NCBI RefSeq assembly: GCF_019393635.1
Contig: NC_057862.1
Location: 154,350,562 to 154,414,561 of the forward strand
Direction: 5' to 3'
Origin: Dromiciops gliroides
Taxonomy: Eukaryota; Chordata; Mammalia; Microbiotheria; Microbiotheriidae
Length of the DNA: 64,000 nt
Shown here: one piece after another, positions 1 to 10,917 of the stretch
How positions within the stretch are numbered: position 1 is the first letter of the stretch
How the letters are laid out: each line of letters starts with the position of its first letter
The notes under the pieces: model-generated
Told to the model about the DNA's origin: nothing
The model's database searches: none
Seen by the model: the letters and a program-made list of their open reading frames with translations, nothing else
Translations under genes and position numbers: made by a program

Positions 1-129
1 CTGCAGCTCTCATCTTGTTTCATGGTCTTCCTTTTCCTGTCGTCTAGGTTCCAGACATACTGACCAAATCTGATATCACATTTCCCATCTCCATGACCTT
101 GTATAAGCTGTATGCCATACCTGGAATAT

Positions 130-440
130 ACTCTCCCCTTGGAGCCTCCTCTTAGGATTCTTAGCCTCCTTCAAGGCTTATCATAGGTGCTACTTCCTGT
201 GGGAAGCCTTTCCTCAGCCCTCTCATTGTCACTACTCACCTCCTCCTGAAATTACCTTTTATTTACTTATTAGTGTACAGGTTGAATTTAAGTGTGCCTG
301 TTGTATCTCATCTCCCCTCCTTCCTCTAGCCCTAGCAAAATGTAGGCTGCTTGAGGGAGGGGACTGTTTTGCGTCTTTTATATACAATGCATGGCACATA
401 GTAGATATTTAATAAATATTTATTTAATTCAACTGAAAGT
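130..440 (+). repeat. L2 LINE 3' end
   Basis: The text follows the L2 3' region: a 'cctccttcaaggct' phrase, a 'gggaagcctttcctcag' phrase, a 'gcttgagggaggggactgttt' style block, then 'ggcacatagtagatatttaataaat'. It is an old, non-coding fossil in sense orientation. Confidence 0.75.
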
Positions 441-586
441 TGTTCTGAGAGGCAAAGATTACCCAAGATGAAAAGAGTACGCGAAGGAGCTAATTCTTGG
501 CTGGACTGGGAGAGTGAAGGCACAGAATCAAAAGATGTAGAGTCTAAAGGGGCCTTGGAGAACTTTCATTCTATCCCCTATTTATT

Positions 587-735
587 TATTTATTTTTATT
601 TTTTGCAGGGCCATGAGGGTTAAGTGACTTGCCCAGGGTCACACAGCTAGTGTCACGTGTCTAAGGCCGAATTTGAACTTAGGTTCTCCTGGATCCAGGT
701 CCAATGCTTTATCCACTGTGCCACCTAGCTGCCCT
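587..735 (-). mobile_element. WSINE1-type tRNA-derived SINE
   Basis: Reverse-oriented SINE: the A-rich tail appears as a TTTA/T-rich run, followed by the 'gttaagtgacttgcccagg' core and the inverted head 'ccacctagctgccc'. Flanking repeats starting TATCCCC (572-586 and 736-750) are the likely target-site duplication. Confidence 0.9.
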
Positions 736-849
736 TATCCCCTTTATTTTAAAAAACTGTTGGCTTCTGTAGCTGAGGTTCTGAATGGTCAAGTGACTTG
801 GTCAAAGTGACACAGGTAGGTGGCACAGGGGGAGAGTGGAGGTGGTCAG

Positions 850-1080
850 TGGACAGTGGTGAACTTTGGAAGACCAGAGTTCAAATCCAGCCTCAGACAC
901 TTACTAGTTGTGTGACCCTGGGCAAGTCACTCAACCTTTGTTTCTCAGTTTTCTCATCCGGAAAATGGGGACAATAATAGCAATAATAGCAGGGTTGTTG
1001 TGAGGATCAAATGAGACAATAATTGTAAAGAGTTTAACACAATGCCTGGAACATAGTAAACACTATGTAAATGTTACTAG
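850..1080 (+). repeat. MIR-like CORE-SINE
   Basis: Shows the tRNA-like head ('gagttcaaatccagcctcag'), the 'ctgggcaagtcactcaacc' core, the 'tttctcatccggaaaatgggg' block and the 'gttgttgtgaggatcaaatgag' tail ending 'atgcctggaacatagtaaac'. Diverged, hence old. Confidence 0.85.
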
Positions 1081-1959
1081 TATTAGTATTTATTAATAAG
1101 AAATAAAAATGGCATCCTAATCCTGGTGCTCTGAATCTAAACTCTTTGTTATTTTTCCAATGCATCATGCTCTTTGTTCTTAGCCAAATTTCACTTAGTT
1201 TTCCATCGGTAGGTGTCAACTGTGAAATTGTCAGAAATCCCGAAACAACCAATGGCTTTAAAACAAGAATAAAAATGGATATGAAAATGGAAATTGAACA
1301 TTCCTTCATCCTACTCTGCTTCTCTCCTCAGAGCCGCTTATATCAGACATGTTCCTGAAATATCAAACTTTAGGAATGAACTCATAGAAACTGCTGCCAA
1401 TGTGTAATTTAGAATCCTGGGTGGTTAAAAACAAACCTCCCAAGCTATACACATGGACACAGTCACAAAACAAAAAACAAGAGGAAAGGATGAAAAAGAA
1501 GAAGGAAAAAAAGAAAACACAACAAAAACCAGACAAGTTGTTGCCTTCTCTTGGAAGGACCAGGGAAAGAAGTTTGTCTCCTGAAGAGTTGGTTGCAAGA
1601 AATCCTAGCCCCTAGCTAGGATCTTTGTTGGAACGAGGAGAGATGGATTCAATTGAGCCTGGGGACTCAATACATATTGAGTCAAGGGAGACAAGGAGGG
1701 CAGGGGAAAAAGAGGAAGGGATGGCATAACATTTGGCTCTTTTACCAACATGCTTCTCAAATGCCTCACTAGAGAGTTGAGGAGATCTGGGACTCTCAAA
1801 GGTTTCAGTAGTGAAGCACAGGCTCCAGCATGTCTTTTCACGCTGGAGAGATCTTGAGCTATGGCCTATGGACTACCCCTAGGAGGACTGGAGAGTCTAT
1901 GTTCTCCAGACTTATAGTTCCTTGGGCTGGCTCTGGGGAGACACATTACTTGTGGTGAG
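1081..1959. other. unassigned sequence
   Basis: No gene or named repeat was recognised. A lysine-rich frame at 1400-1615 arises from an A-rich stretch and has no family signature. Confidence 0.4.
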
Positions 1960-1969
1960 AGCAATTCTT

Positions 1970-2109
1970 TTTTCTTCTTATTTTTTGCCAGGCAATGAAG
2001 GTTAAGTGTCTTGCCCAGGGTCACACAAGTGTCTGAGGCCGGATTTGAACTCAGGTCCTCCTGAATCCAGGGCTGGTGCTTTATCTACTGTGCCACCTAG
2101 CTGCCCCCA
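1970..2109 (-). mobile_element. WSINE1-type SINE
   Basis: Inverted SINE with a T-rich tail side at 1970-1985 and head complement 'ccacctagctgcccc' near 2095. Perfect 10-bp flanking duplication AGCAATTCTT (1960-1969 and 2110-2119). Slightly shortened in the 'cacacagctagtaagt' block. Confidence 0.92.
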
Positions 2110-2342
2110 AGCAATTCTTGAAGAATATACCCCATCAGTGGTTCCCAACTCTTCTGAGGATGAGGGTCCTGTTTTAATATCAGAAAATTCCTTGGCGACC
2201 CCCCCCCCCTTCCCTGAATGACTTACAATCTAGCCAAACTGTTGTTCCTCCCAAATGACACTCTGTCTTTTGTCTCTGTACTGGCTGTCTTCAATACCTT
2301 CAAAACTCAGCTAAAGCTCCACCCTTGGCTTTGAACCTTTCT

Positions 2343-2475
2343 TATGAACATGGATCCCTTTATTAATCTGATGATGCCTATGTACTCCTCTTCAAAAGAA
2401 TGTTTTTAAATGTACAAAGTTTAATACATGGTATTAAAAGGAAACTAATTATATTGAAATACAGTTATCAACATA
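2343..2475 (+). mobile_element. hAT-type DNA transposon fossil (copy A)
   Basis: The run 'gatgcctatgtactcctct ... aagaatgtttttaaatg ... aaactaattatattgaaa' aligns by eye with the reverse complement of 43915-44110, so both belong to one interspersed family. I recall this consensus as a mammalian hAT/MER element; the exact family name is not assigned. Confidence 0.5.
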
Positions 2476-2530
2476 TACATGTATGTATATATACACATAT
2501 GTGTGTACACACACATACATATATAAATGA
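2476..2530. repeat. TA/CA-rich low-complexity stretch
   Basis: Mixed TATA, CATA and CACA steps without a fixed unit. Confidence 0.7.
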
Positions 2531-2539
2531 GTTCATAGG

Positions 2540-2795
2540 CCCCAAGTTAAGATCTTTTGCTCCACATGAAGACTTTCAGGATTCCTTTCCAGCTGCTTGT
2601 GCCCTCTTGCCTTATATTAATTTTGCATTTGTTCCTTATAAACTGTTATGTGCACATGTTCTGGTATATGTACATACTGATAGAGCATAAGTTACTTGAA
2701 GCCAGGCACCATTTCGTTTTTTCCCTTGTATTTGTAGCTTAACACAGGGCCTGGTGCACATAGTTAGTACTTAATAAATGTGCTTTGATTATTGA
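2540..2795 (+). repeat. L2 LINE 3' end
   Basis: Diagnostic phrases 'agttacttgaagccaggcac' and 'agggcctggtgcacatagtt', then 'agtacttaataaatgtg'. The block at 2255-2335 ('ctcagctaaagctccaccc') may be a detached upstream piece of the same L2. Confidence 0.7.
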
Positions 2796-2891
2796 TTGGT
2801 CATAATAATTAAACTATTAATATCCATTGATAGAGAAAATATGTACCAAGAAGCCATTATGAAGTTGGGAATGCTTCAAATGATTTTATTT

Positions 2892-3921
2892 TTTTCAAAT
2901 TGTTCCTCATTTTAAAAAATTATATAAGTATTTTATTATTTCCAGTTACATGTAGAGATAGTTTTCAACATTTTTTTTAATAAGATTTCTGGTTTCAAAT
3001 TTTTCTCCCTACCTCCCCTCCCTACCCCCTCCCCAAGACAGCGAGTAATCTGATATAGGTTATATATGTACAATCACATTAAACATATTTCTGCATTAGT
3101 CTTGCTATGAAAGAAGAATCAGAGCAAAAAGGAAAAACCTAAAAAAAGAAAAACAACAGCACCAAAAACAAAAGAAATAGTATGGTTCAATCTTTATCCA
3201 TATTCCACAGTTCTTTTTTTTTTTTCTGGATTTGGAGATCATTTTCCATCATGAGTCCTTTGGAACTATCTTGTACCGTTGTATTGCTGAGAAGAATCAA
3301 GTCTATCACAGTTGATCAGCACATAATGTTGATGATACTGTGTACAATGTTCTCCTGCTTCTGCTCATTTCACTCATCATCAGTTCATGCAAGTCCTTCC
3401 AGGTTTCTCTGAAATCTGCCTGATCATTGTTTCTTATAGCAAAATTATATTCCATTGCATTCATATACCACAACTTGTTCAGCCATTTCCCAATTGATGG
3501 GCAACCCCTCAATTTCCAGTTCCTTGCCATCACAAGAAGAGCAGCTATAAATATTTTTGTACATGTGGGTCCTTTTCCCTTTTTAATAATCTCTTTGGGG
3601 AAAAGACCTAATAGTATATTGCTGGGTCAAAGGGTATGTGCAGCTTTATAGTTCTTTGGGCATAATTCCAAATTGCTTACCAGAATGGTTAGATCAGTTC
3701 ACAGCTCCACGAACAATGCATTAGTGTTCCAATTTTTCCACAGCTTCTCCAACATTTATTATTTTCCATTTTTGTCATATTAGCCAATCAGATAGGTGCC
3801 AGGTGGTACCTCAGAGTTGTTTTAATTTGCATTTCTTTAATCAATAGTGATTTAGAGCATTTTTTCATATGGCAATAGATAGCTTTGATTTCCTCATCAG
3901 AAAACTGCCTGTTCATATCCT
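2892..3921 (-). mobile_element. 5'-truncated L1 (3' UTR plus ORF2 end)
   Basis: Inverted marsupial-type L1. It contains the 3' UTR ('ccagttacatgtagagatag') and the last part of ORF2. The reverse strand at 3306-3533 reads WKLRGCPSIGKWLNKLWYMN, matching the C-terminal L1 ORF2 motif family (W..P.CPSI.EWI.K.WY). Exact 17-bp duplications flank it at 2875-2891 and 3922-3938 (TTCAAATGATTTTATTT), fixing both ends and showing target-primed insertion. Reading frames are broken, so it is dead. Confidence 0.93.
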
Positions 3922-4009
3922 TTCAAATGATTTTATTTGAAGAATTAATCAAAATAGCATCTATGTACACTTATAAATTTAGGTTTGATACAAAGAAAAA
4001 ATTTCTAAT

Positions 4010-4200
4010 GTTTAGTTCTATCTCATAGTGGAATAGTCTGCCATGGGACATAGAAGGTTCCTCCTCACTGAAGGTCTTCACACTGAGGCTGGATGCCCAC
4101 TTGTAGGAAATGTCATAGAAAAGATTCTTATTCTGGCATGGATTGGACTAGATTGTCGCTAAGGTCTCTTCCAACTGTGAAATTCTATGTTTCTGTGAAA
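4010..4200 (+). repeat. L3/CR1 LINE 3' end
   Basis: 'gaatagtctgccatgggaca', 'ctggatgcccacttgtagga' and the end 'aaggtctcttccaactgtga' match the mammalian L3 (CR1 clade) 3' end, diverged. Confidence 0.7.
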
Positions 4201-4221
4201 TAAACTATGTATATATGTATA

Positions 4222-4436
4222 TGTGAGGTGCAGTAGATAGAACATTGGACTTGGATTCAGGAATACTCATGTTTATAAATTCAAATCCAGCCTCAACTTT
4301 ACCCTGTTTGCCTCAGTTTCCTCATCTGTCAAATGAGCTGGAGAAGGAAATGGCAAACCAGTCTAGTATCTTTACCAAGAAGACCACAAATGGGGTCATG
4401 AAGATTCACATATGACTGAAACTATACAACAACATG
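4222..4436 (+). mobile_element. MAR1-type CORE-SINE
   Basis: Head 'gaggtgcagtagatagaaca', core, then the MAR1-specific tail 'gagctggagaaggaaatggc ... aaatggggtcatgaagatt ... gactgaaactatacaacaac'. Marsupial-specific SINE family. Confidence 0.85.
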
Positions 4437-4681
4437 TAAACATATACTGTTTACCAAAGATTTGTTTGTGCATTTAATAGATTGGCCTATGGATTTAGAG
4501 ACTTATAACCACATGTCTAGCATCACCTCCATCCCTATCCCCAGACCTGACCCCATCCAGTGGTCTTTGGAACATAGGCTGGGAGCCACTGTGCTGTGTT
4601 GGAAAGGTTTTTTAAAATTTGCTTTGGTAAAGGAAATAGCCAGACTGATTAAATCATAAATCCTAGGAGTATTATAATAAG

Positions 4682-4800
4682 TTTATGTGCATGCCAACTA
4701 TATGTGAGGTGTTGTTCTCAGAACCATGGAGGGTACAAAAATATATAATATTTGCCCTCAATTAGTTTATAGTCTAGTTGGAAAGATGGGAGTCAGCCAA
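4682..4800 (+). repeat. ancient interspersed repeat ('aataaacattt' family), partial
   Basis: Recognised from 'ccaactatatgtgaggtgtt', 'gagggtacaaaaatatataa' and 'ccctcaattagtttatagtc', which recur in this window as 'tactatgtgccaggcactgtg ... ccctcaaggagctt'. I do not assign a family name. Confidence 0.5.
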
Positions 4801-4816
4801 TCAATAAACATTTCTT

Positions 4817-5498
4817 TTTTTAAAACAAGGTCCTAAATTCCATTTATTGAACATTAAGTTTACAAATTAATGAACACCAATCAGCGGTATTGATGAGGCT
4901 GGAGAGTATTGTGCTTTCTCCAAGCAGCACGACAAGACCCTCCAATAGTATGTTGGGACTTGCGACCCTTTCCAAGACCCCGGCTCTTCCGGCCCGCTGA
5001 GGTAAGCCCCCGCATCTCTCTGTGTTTGTGCACTGCCTTGGTGATCCATTGAGCGTCGGGGTTTCGTCTGAGAGCTTTATGGAATGGGTCGATAAGAATA
5101 ACCTCAAAGAATTTATAGGTTCAATCTTCACCCACCCAGTAGGATTTCAAGACTCTCAGGGCCCCACAGTGGCGGCCAGCAGGCTCTTCTGCTACGGACT
5201 GAAGGCCCAGGGCAAACTTCAGCTGATTGACACCGTGATGCACAGGTTTACTGTAGGTCACACCCTTGGGAACTGGACACTTTCACCCACCCCTTGTAGC
5301 CCGGCCAGCAGGCCTTGTACGGTCCGGTGGGCCAGGGAGCCCGGTGCAGCACTGACCCCTGGCAGTACTGCCATCAGCGCACACACAGCAGGAACTGCAT
5401 GACATCCTACTGCTTCTTCCTCCATAGCTCCTGGATGTATTTGTGGGCCCCCATGCTGGCTCACACATACCCTGTCAGATGGCTGCCTCAAACTGGAT
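4817..5498 (-). pseudogene. RPL15P: RPL15 processed pseudogene (60S ribosomal protein eL15)
   Basis: The reverse strand is an intronless copy of ribosomal protein L15 mRNA, whose product is a structural component of the 60S subunit. The start codon is at 5454 (reading MGAHKYIQELWRKKQ), and the C-terminal part reads [27 protein letters not shown] and NTLQPHQYR before a stop at 4881-4883. A 5' UTR remnant ('gaggcagccatc' on the reverse strand) precedes the start; an AATAAA signal near 4845 and a short A tail follow. It is dead: an in-frame TAG at 5407-5409, a TGA at 5121-5123, and a deletion of about 41 bp near 5292 that breaks the frame after GYK. The coding span is 574 bp, against the usual 615. 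Flanking 16-bp duplications beginning TCAATAAACATT (4801-4816 and 5499-5514) show L1-mediated retrotransposition. Identification is from family knowledge and is secure. Confidence 0.97.
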
Positions 5499-5514
5499 TC
5501 AATAAACATTCCTT

Positions 5515-6130
5515 AAGCCACTATTATATGCCATCCACTGTGGTATGGACTAGGACAGAGACAAAACAAGCCCTGTCCTCAAGGAGCTTCCATTCTAAGA
5601 GTGAGGCGACACGCCCATACAGTGTATAAAAGACATATACAAAGTTGATATAAGGTAACTTTGGAGGTGAAAACATGGGGAGGAGAGGCCTCCTGCAAAG
5701 GTGGTGGTTCGGCTGAGTCTCAAAGAAAACCACGGATTCCAAGAGTCAAAGATTGGGAGGTAAAGCATTCCGGGTCAGGGGGCCAGCTAGAGCAAATGCA
5801 CAAAGATTGGGGAGGGAGCATGATGTATTAGAAACAGGACATAGGCCAATATGGCTAGACCAAAGGTTTTGGAAATGGGAATGATGTGGCAGAAGAATAG
5901 AAAGGTGGGAAGGGACCAGGCCAGGAAGAACTTCAAATGCCAAACAGAGGAATTTAAGTTTGACCCTGAGGGTAATGGGGAGCCACTGAAATTTATTGAG
6001 GAGCTGCAGTGACATGGTCAGATCTGTACTTTAGGAAAATTGTTGGTTGATGAATTTGTCTGGATCAAAGAGCTCTTGTAGGAAGATAAAGTTGGAAAGA
6101 TAGGTCAAGGCAGATTGCAGAGGGCCTTGA
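5515..6130 (+). repeat. ancient interspersed repeat ('aataaacattt' family), long copy
   Basis: Directly downstream of the RPL15 insertion. Contains 'ccttaagccactattatatgcc', 'ctgtcctcaaggagcttcca', 'attccgggtcagggggccag', 'gagccactgaaatttattga' and 'gtgacatggtcagatctg', the order seen in the fuller copies. The RPL15 insertion sits at the start of this repeat. Confidence 0.6.
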
Positions 6131-7064
6131 ATGCCAGAAAGAGAAGCTGTGGGAAGCCTTACAAAGTTCCCGAGAGTGAAATGGCAGTGCTTTCTATTAA
6201 AGCAAAAACATGTTGGGGGAACATTACACTTGGTTGACCTCAAGATAGAAATATAGGCCCAAAGCTGCCTTCACCTTCCTCCTCCCCCTTCCCCTACTGT
6301 AAACCGGGTAGGTGTTGGAATGGTTCCCCCCCCTCCCCTTTTTCTCCAGCTTTTCATCACTGATTGCCCCAGCTGGCTTGAACAAGCAAGAGATTCCTCC
6401 CCGGAGCTGGGCTCTGTTTGGCTGAACACCTGCTCCCAGCAGCTGTCATTGCAGCTCTTGTTAATGGTACCAAATGGGCTTTCTAATGGACAAGCCGCTT
6501 AAGCTCAGCTGGCAGTGGGGTTGTGGGTAAGCAGAGGGCTGCTCATATGGGCTTCTGGGCCATTGGCTACAGAAGAGCCAGGCAAGCTATGAGGCCCATC
6601 CATCAGCCATTCACCTAGCCAGCCAGTCATCCTCTGCTGAGTGCCTGATATATGCACAGCCCTCCAGGTAGTTAGCTCCCTTGGATAGTGCCCCATGTAC
6701 ACAGGAAATTCAAGATGGTTCCTCTTCTCAGAGGGCTTTCCATTTCAAGTGGGGAAACTAACAAGTGTGGAAGGATGCACAAATAACAGAACCCAGTACA
6801 TCAACGCTAGACTCTAGCAGTCAGTGCTAGAGATGGGAAAAAGGAGGGAGGGCTGGAGATAGAAGGGAAAACTTCTCTGAAGAGTTCTGATGAGGTTACT
6901 ACCCTACTCAAAAAATCTTCAGTGGTTCCTCTTCAAGATTTGAGCATAACACTTGGTTTCTTTGGTCATAAGTAAAGTCTTGTGTATCTTCTCTACATTT
7001 AATTTCCCCAATTTATCTGTTTTGTGAGTTTAGTTTCGGAACCAAACTTCATTGACTATTTATT
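6131..7064. other. unassigned sequence, moderately GC-rich
   Basis: No gene recognised. 6620-6890 may hold another degraded 'aataaacattt' family copy. 6340-6560 is repeat-free and could be conserved non-coding DNA, but only the composition suggests it. Confidence 0.35.
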
Positions 7065-7209
7065 TATTTATTTGGTGAGGCAATTGGGGTTAAGTGACTT
7101 GCCCAGGGTCACACAGCTAGTAAGTGTCAAGTGTCTGAGGTCGGATTTGAACTCAGGTCCTCCTGAATCCAGGGCCAGTGCTCTATCAACTGCGCCACGT
7201 AGCTGCCCT
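7065..7209 (-). mobile_element. WSINE1-type SINE
   Basis: Inverted SINE with TTTA tail, 'tgaggcaattggggttaagt' and head complement 'gccacgtagctgccc'. No clear duplication was found at its ends. Confidence 0.9.
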
Positions 7210-7499
7210 GTGCATTTAATTTCAATGCTTCAAAACCCTTACTTCTTATAATCTAGTCCCTTTTCATCTTCAAATGAACCATCATCTAAACTCTTTCTCT
7301 CCCTCCAGACCTAATATAGTGACCTGCACCCAGTAAACCTAACTCAGCCTTTTACTATGTGGAATCCCAAGCAAATTATTTTATCTCTGTGCACCTCTGT
7401 TTTCTCACCTACAAAATGATTGGGTTAGACTAGATAGCATTGGGAGTCCCTTTTAACTCTATATCTTATGTATCACACAGCACCTTTCTATTGTAATGT

Positions 7500-7640
7500 G
7501 GTCATAGATTTATGTCTGCAAGGACCTCAGAGGTCTTTGAGTCTACCCCTACCTTTACAGAATTGCCTAGAGGCAACATCTTGGAGGTAGCAAAGCTGGG
7601 ATTTGAACCAGGTCCTCTGACTCTAAATCTGGCACAAGTA
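7500..7640 (-). repeat. MIR-like fragment
   Basis: Antisense MIR vocabulary: 'aaggacctcagaggtctttg', 'cctttacagaattgcc', 'aaagctgggatttgaacca'. Confidence 0.6.
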
Positions 7641-8149
7641 CCCATGTACTTGTAACAAGTACCCATGTACCATGTAAACACTTTTGTGGAATTGAATTGA
7701 GTTTCATTGACCCAATTAGGGTAGTTCAGGCCTCATGACTGACATGCCCATTTCTTTAGCTTCACCATGCCCAAGTAGAACTGCATAGCTAGAAAAGGTA
7801 GCTGCCTACAGTGTGATTTGGAAGAGGTCAAAAAGGTGCCTTCTTCTTAAAAAATATGTTGTCCACCAGCCTGCCATGATCTTGGAAAGAGCTGTTACCA
7901 TTAGATACTCTTTCCTTTGCATCTTTTCAATTTTCATTAATTGCTCCAGTGAGGAATCACACCTTAACAAGTAGGAACTAGTTGAGATCAACACCTTAAG
8001 AATGAGAAAAAGCATAGGTTCTTGGTAAAAAGGATGCACTGAACTGGGATGAGAAAAAATGAAAGTGATCCAAAAGACAGTTTTCTTTGACTTTATAATT
8101 TGGCTGAGGGCCAGCTCCAAATGAAAGGAAAGAAGGAGGGGAATAAGCG
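7641..8149. other. unassigned sequence
   Basis: No recognised gene or repeat. A 104-codon reverse frame at 7806-8120 has no family motif and is treated as chance. Confidence 0.35.
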
Positions 8150-8385
8150 TTATTGTTATTATTATTCAGTCATGCTCAATTCTTCCTGGCCCCATTTGGG
8201 ATTTTCTTGATGAAGATGCTGGAGTGGTTTGCCATTTCCTTTTCCAACTCATTTTATAGATGAGGAAACTGAGACAAACAGGGTGAAGTGATTTGCCCAG
8301 GGTCACAAGTTTCTGAGTCAGGATTTGAACTCAGATCTTCCTAATTTCTGAGCCTGCTCTCCATTCACTGCACTGCCTAACATCA
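8150..8385 (-). mobile_element. MAR1-type CORE-SINE (inverted)
   Basis: Reverse-complement MAR1: 'ttattattcagtcatgctca', 'ctggagtggtttgccatttc', 'gatgaggaaactgagacaaa', then the core and tRNA-like head complement. Confidence 0.85.
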
Positions 8386-8499
8386 GATAGCATAACTGGT
8401 AATGGAGATGTGGGTGTCCAAAGAGGAGCAGTTGGTCCCCACAACACCTGGGAATCAATCCAAACAGAGTTGGATGGTTTAGAAATGACTACAGATTGA

Positions 8500-8660
8500 G
8501 CATTTCAGAGAATCATGAGACATTAGCGACCATGTAATCTAACTGCCTCATTTTTCAAAGGAGGAAACAGAGGCCTGAAAGAATTGACTTGCTTAAGGCC
8601 ACACAGATTGTAAATAGCAGAAACGAGATTGGAATCCAGATCACCTTGACTCTGATCCAT
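8500..8660 (-). repeat. MIR-like fragment
   Basis: 'ctgcctcatttttcaaagga', 'ggaaacagaggcctgaaaga' and 'taaggccacacagattgtaa' follow the antisense MIR order. Confidence 0.65.
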
Positions 8661-8684
8661 TGCTCATTCCTCTATGTCCAGCTG

Positions 8685-8686
<2 letters not shown>

Positions 8687-8745
<59 letters not shown>
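8687..8745. repeat. (TG)n microsatellite, about 29 units
   Basis: Uninterrupted TG run of 59 bases. The apparent Cys-Val and His-Thr frames over it are artefacts of the repeat. Confidence 0.98.
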
Positions 8746-8746
<1 letters not shown>

Positions 8747-9734
8747 CCTCAGCAACAGGCCATCTCCATATCAAGCCAGAAAGAATTCCCCAGTTTTCGC
8801 TTGATCTACAAAGAGGCATCTGGGATTCCAGTGCACCAGAGGCCATGAAGAGAGGCTACCCTTGTTCTAGCCTTTCATCCCTGTTGGTGAGCTGCTCTAA
8901 TTACGGGCCACAGCTCTCTGATGTGATGTGACAAAATCAGTTGGGATGGCATACAGCCAGGCAGTTGACAAGCATTGATTTGCAGGTCCTGGGAAGGGGT
9001 GATTCATTCTCTATTCTTCTCTCATTCAGTGTCGGGGAAAATAGATTCCTGCAGAGCCTTTTCCTCAGCTCATCCCAGTCTTTGTTAAGGAAATGAACTG
9101 TTGGACCTGAAGGTTCTTTTATATTCTGGAGTTGGAGTGAGTGAGCTCAGCAGCTTGAGCCTTTGGTAGTCTGGCTTCCAGATTCATTCAGCTCCGCCTG
9201 AAATTAGATCCTATGATCTCATGATTAAAGGATTCTGAAGAAAAAAGAGATCATCTACTTCATCCCCCCACCCCACCTGCTCCCCAATTTGGTGGAAATG
9301 ACTTGGGGCCCAGAAAGGAGAAAGGAAATGACATTCTCCGGGTCACATAGAGAGTAAGCAGCACAACCATAAACTTAGATGAGGTAAACAGGGCTTTGCC
9401 CCAGAATGGGAAACCACTGTCCCTGTGCATTACATTATAGTGCTCTGCCAGTCTGTGGTATAAGGCATAACTGCCCCCAGGTCGTGTCCTAGTCCACCCA
9501 CTCTTCCCCATCCCATTGCTGTGGCACCCCTCTTTCAGAATTGGTCTTCCCTTCGGCCCCCACAAAGACATGGGCTGAACTCTCTAGGGCACTGGCCACT
9601 GCCTCTCCTGGTAGGAGTGCATCCTGAATGGACTATACTCTGCACTGCTAGCCACCTGTGTGGCCACACCCAGCCAATTGAATTTGCCTTAGGCACAAGA
9701 CTCTCTCCTTAGTTTGTTAACCATAGTACCACAG
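8746..9734. other. mostly unassigned; weak MIR trace at 9240-9380
   Basis: The phrase 'ccgggtcacatagagagtaa' near 9340 suggests a decayed MIR. The rest shows no gene or repeat that I recognise. Confidence 0.35.
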
Positions 9735-9910
9735 ATCTCGGGTGAGAAGGACACTCAGAGGATATCTAGTCAAACCTGCCCGTTTTACAGTTGAGGAAAC
9801 TGAGCAGCTGGCCCTAGGTCACACAAGGTAGTCAAGCATCAGAGTCATGATTTGAACACAGGACCTTGGATTCCAGAGCCCATGCTCTTTCCACTGGGCC
9901 CAGCTGTCCC
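9735..9910 (-). repeat. MIR-like fragment
   Basis: 'cccgttttacagttgaggaa', 'actgagcagctggccctagg', 'gatttgaacacaggaccttg' in antisense MIR order. Confidence 0.7.
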
Positions 9911-10299
9911 CCTTCAATTGTGCTGAATTTTTATGATTGATTCCCAAGGCTTTTAAGTAGATCTAGAACCAACTTTCTCATTCTTCAGATGAAAGCCTCA
10001 GGGTGATTAAACTGTGAATTCTGGAGAAATGGGTTCTAGTATTAGCTCTTCTACTACCTATCTATATGACTTTGGACAAGTCACCTTCTCTTGTAAAATG
10101 ATGGTAAAATGATGGGCTTGAACTAGGCCAGCACAAAGGTTCTTTCCAGGTCTGTTGTTTGGAAAACTGAGAGGGAGTGGTTGGTAGCATAGATGACAAA
10201 ATTAAGATTCAAAATTATCAGAGTCCAATCTAACAAAAGAAATGAAATGAGGACCAAGATGAGACCCTACCTTTTAGACAAAAATGCAGTGTGTTGGAC

Positions 10300-10917
10300 A
10301 ACTTGTTTTTTGTCAAAGAGGCCCAATGACATTGCAGGGTGATGTCTTGACTTGACCTGAATTAGATTGAAGTGGGGCAGGTTGATAAGCACTGGCGCTG
10401 GATTCAGGAGGACCTGAGTTCAAATCTGCCCTCAGACACTTGACACTTATTGTCTGTGTGACCCTGGGCAAGCCACTTAATCCTCATTTCCCTGGAAAAA
10501 AAAATAATTAGGTTGAAGTGAGGCAGAGTTGCACAAGTTCATCAGCCTCACTGTCTCTTTCTGAGTCATTTCCAGTGGCAAGATAAAAGTCAAGACCAGG
10601 ATGCAGTGAATGACTTTGGCATCTTTGATGTCTGACCAAGCTCTAACCTCTCCACAGGGTCTTTTTCAGCTGCCTCCAGGTCCCTTGGAACAAATTGTTC
10701 TCATCTACCAGTTCCACCCTGGGGATGTCTTCACATGCTTGGGGTAGACATCCCCCAACTCACCAACAGGTGTGAGGCTTGTCAGTTACTCTCAGCCTGG
10801 TTTAGCCCCTCTGCCCAGACAGTTTACCAGAGTGTGACCACTGTGCATGCTACAGATTCTTGGAGCCACAGGTGAGAGCTGGGTGAATCAGGTGGATACC
10901 CAAGGTTGATGAGCAGC
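10300..10917 (+). repeat. unclassified interspersed repeat, copy 1 (split by a SINE)
   Basis: Long stretch related to 31590-32078. Shared phrases: 'gatgtcttgacttg', 'ggaacaaattgttctca', 'ctgcccagacagtttaccag' and 'gatgagcagccctg'. No coding capacity. Probably a marsupial family, but I cannot name it. Confidence 0.7.
10375..10505 (+). mobile_element. WSINE1-type SINE inside the unclassified repeat
   Basis: Sense SINE ('gataagcactggcgctggat ... cttaatcctcatttccctgg' plus A run). TSD AATTAGATTGAAGTG (10360-10374) versus AATTAGGTTGAAGTG (10506-10520), 14 of 15 identical. Confidence 0.92.

Noticed and set aside
4844..5509. Several overlapping frames on both strands at about 5 kb
   Set aside because: All lie within the broken RPL15 retrocopy; no intact gene.
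8664..8931. Cys-Val and His-Thr-rich frames
   Set aside because: Produced by the TG microsatellite.
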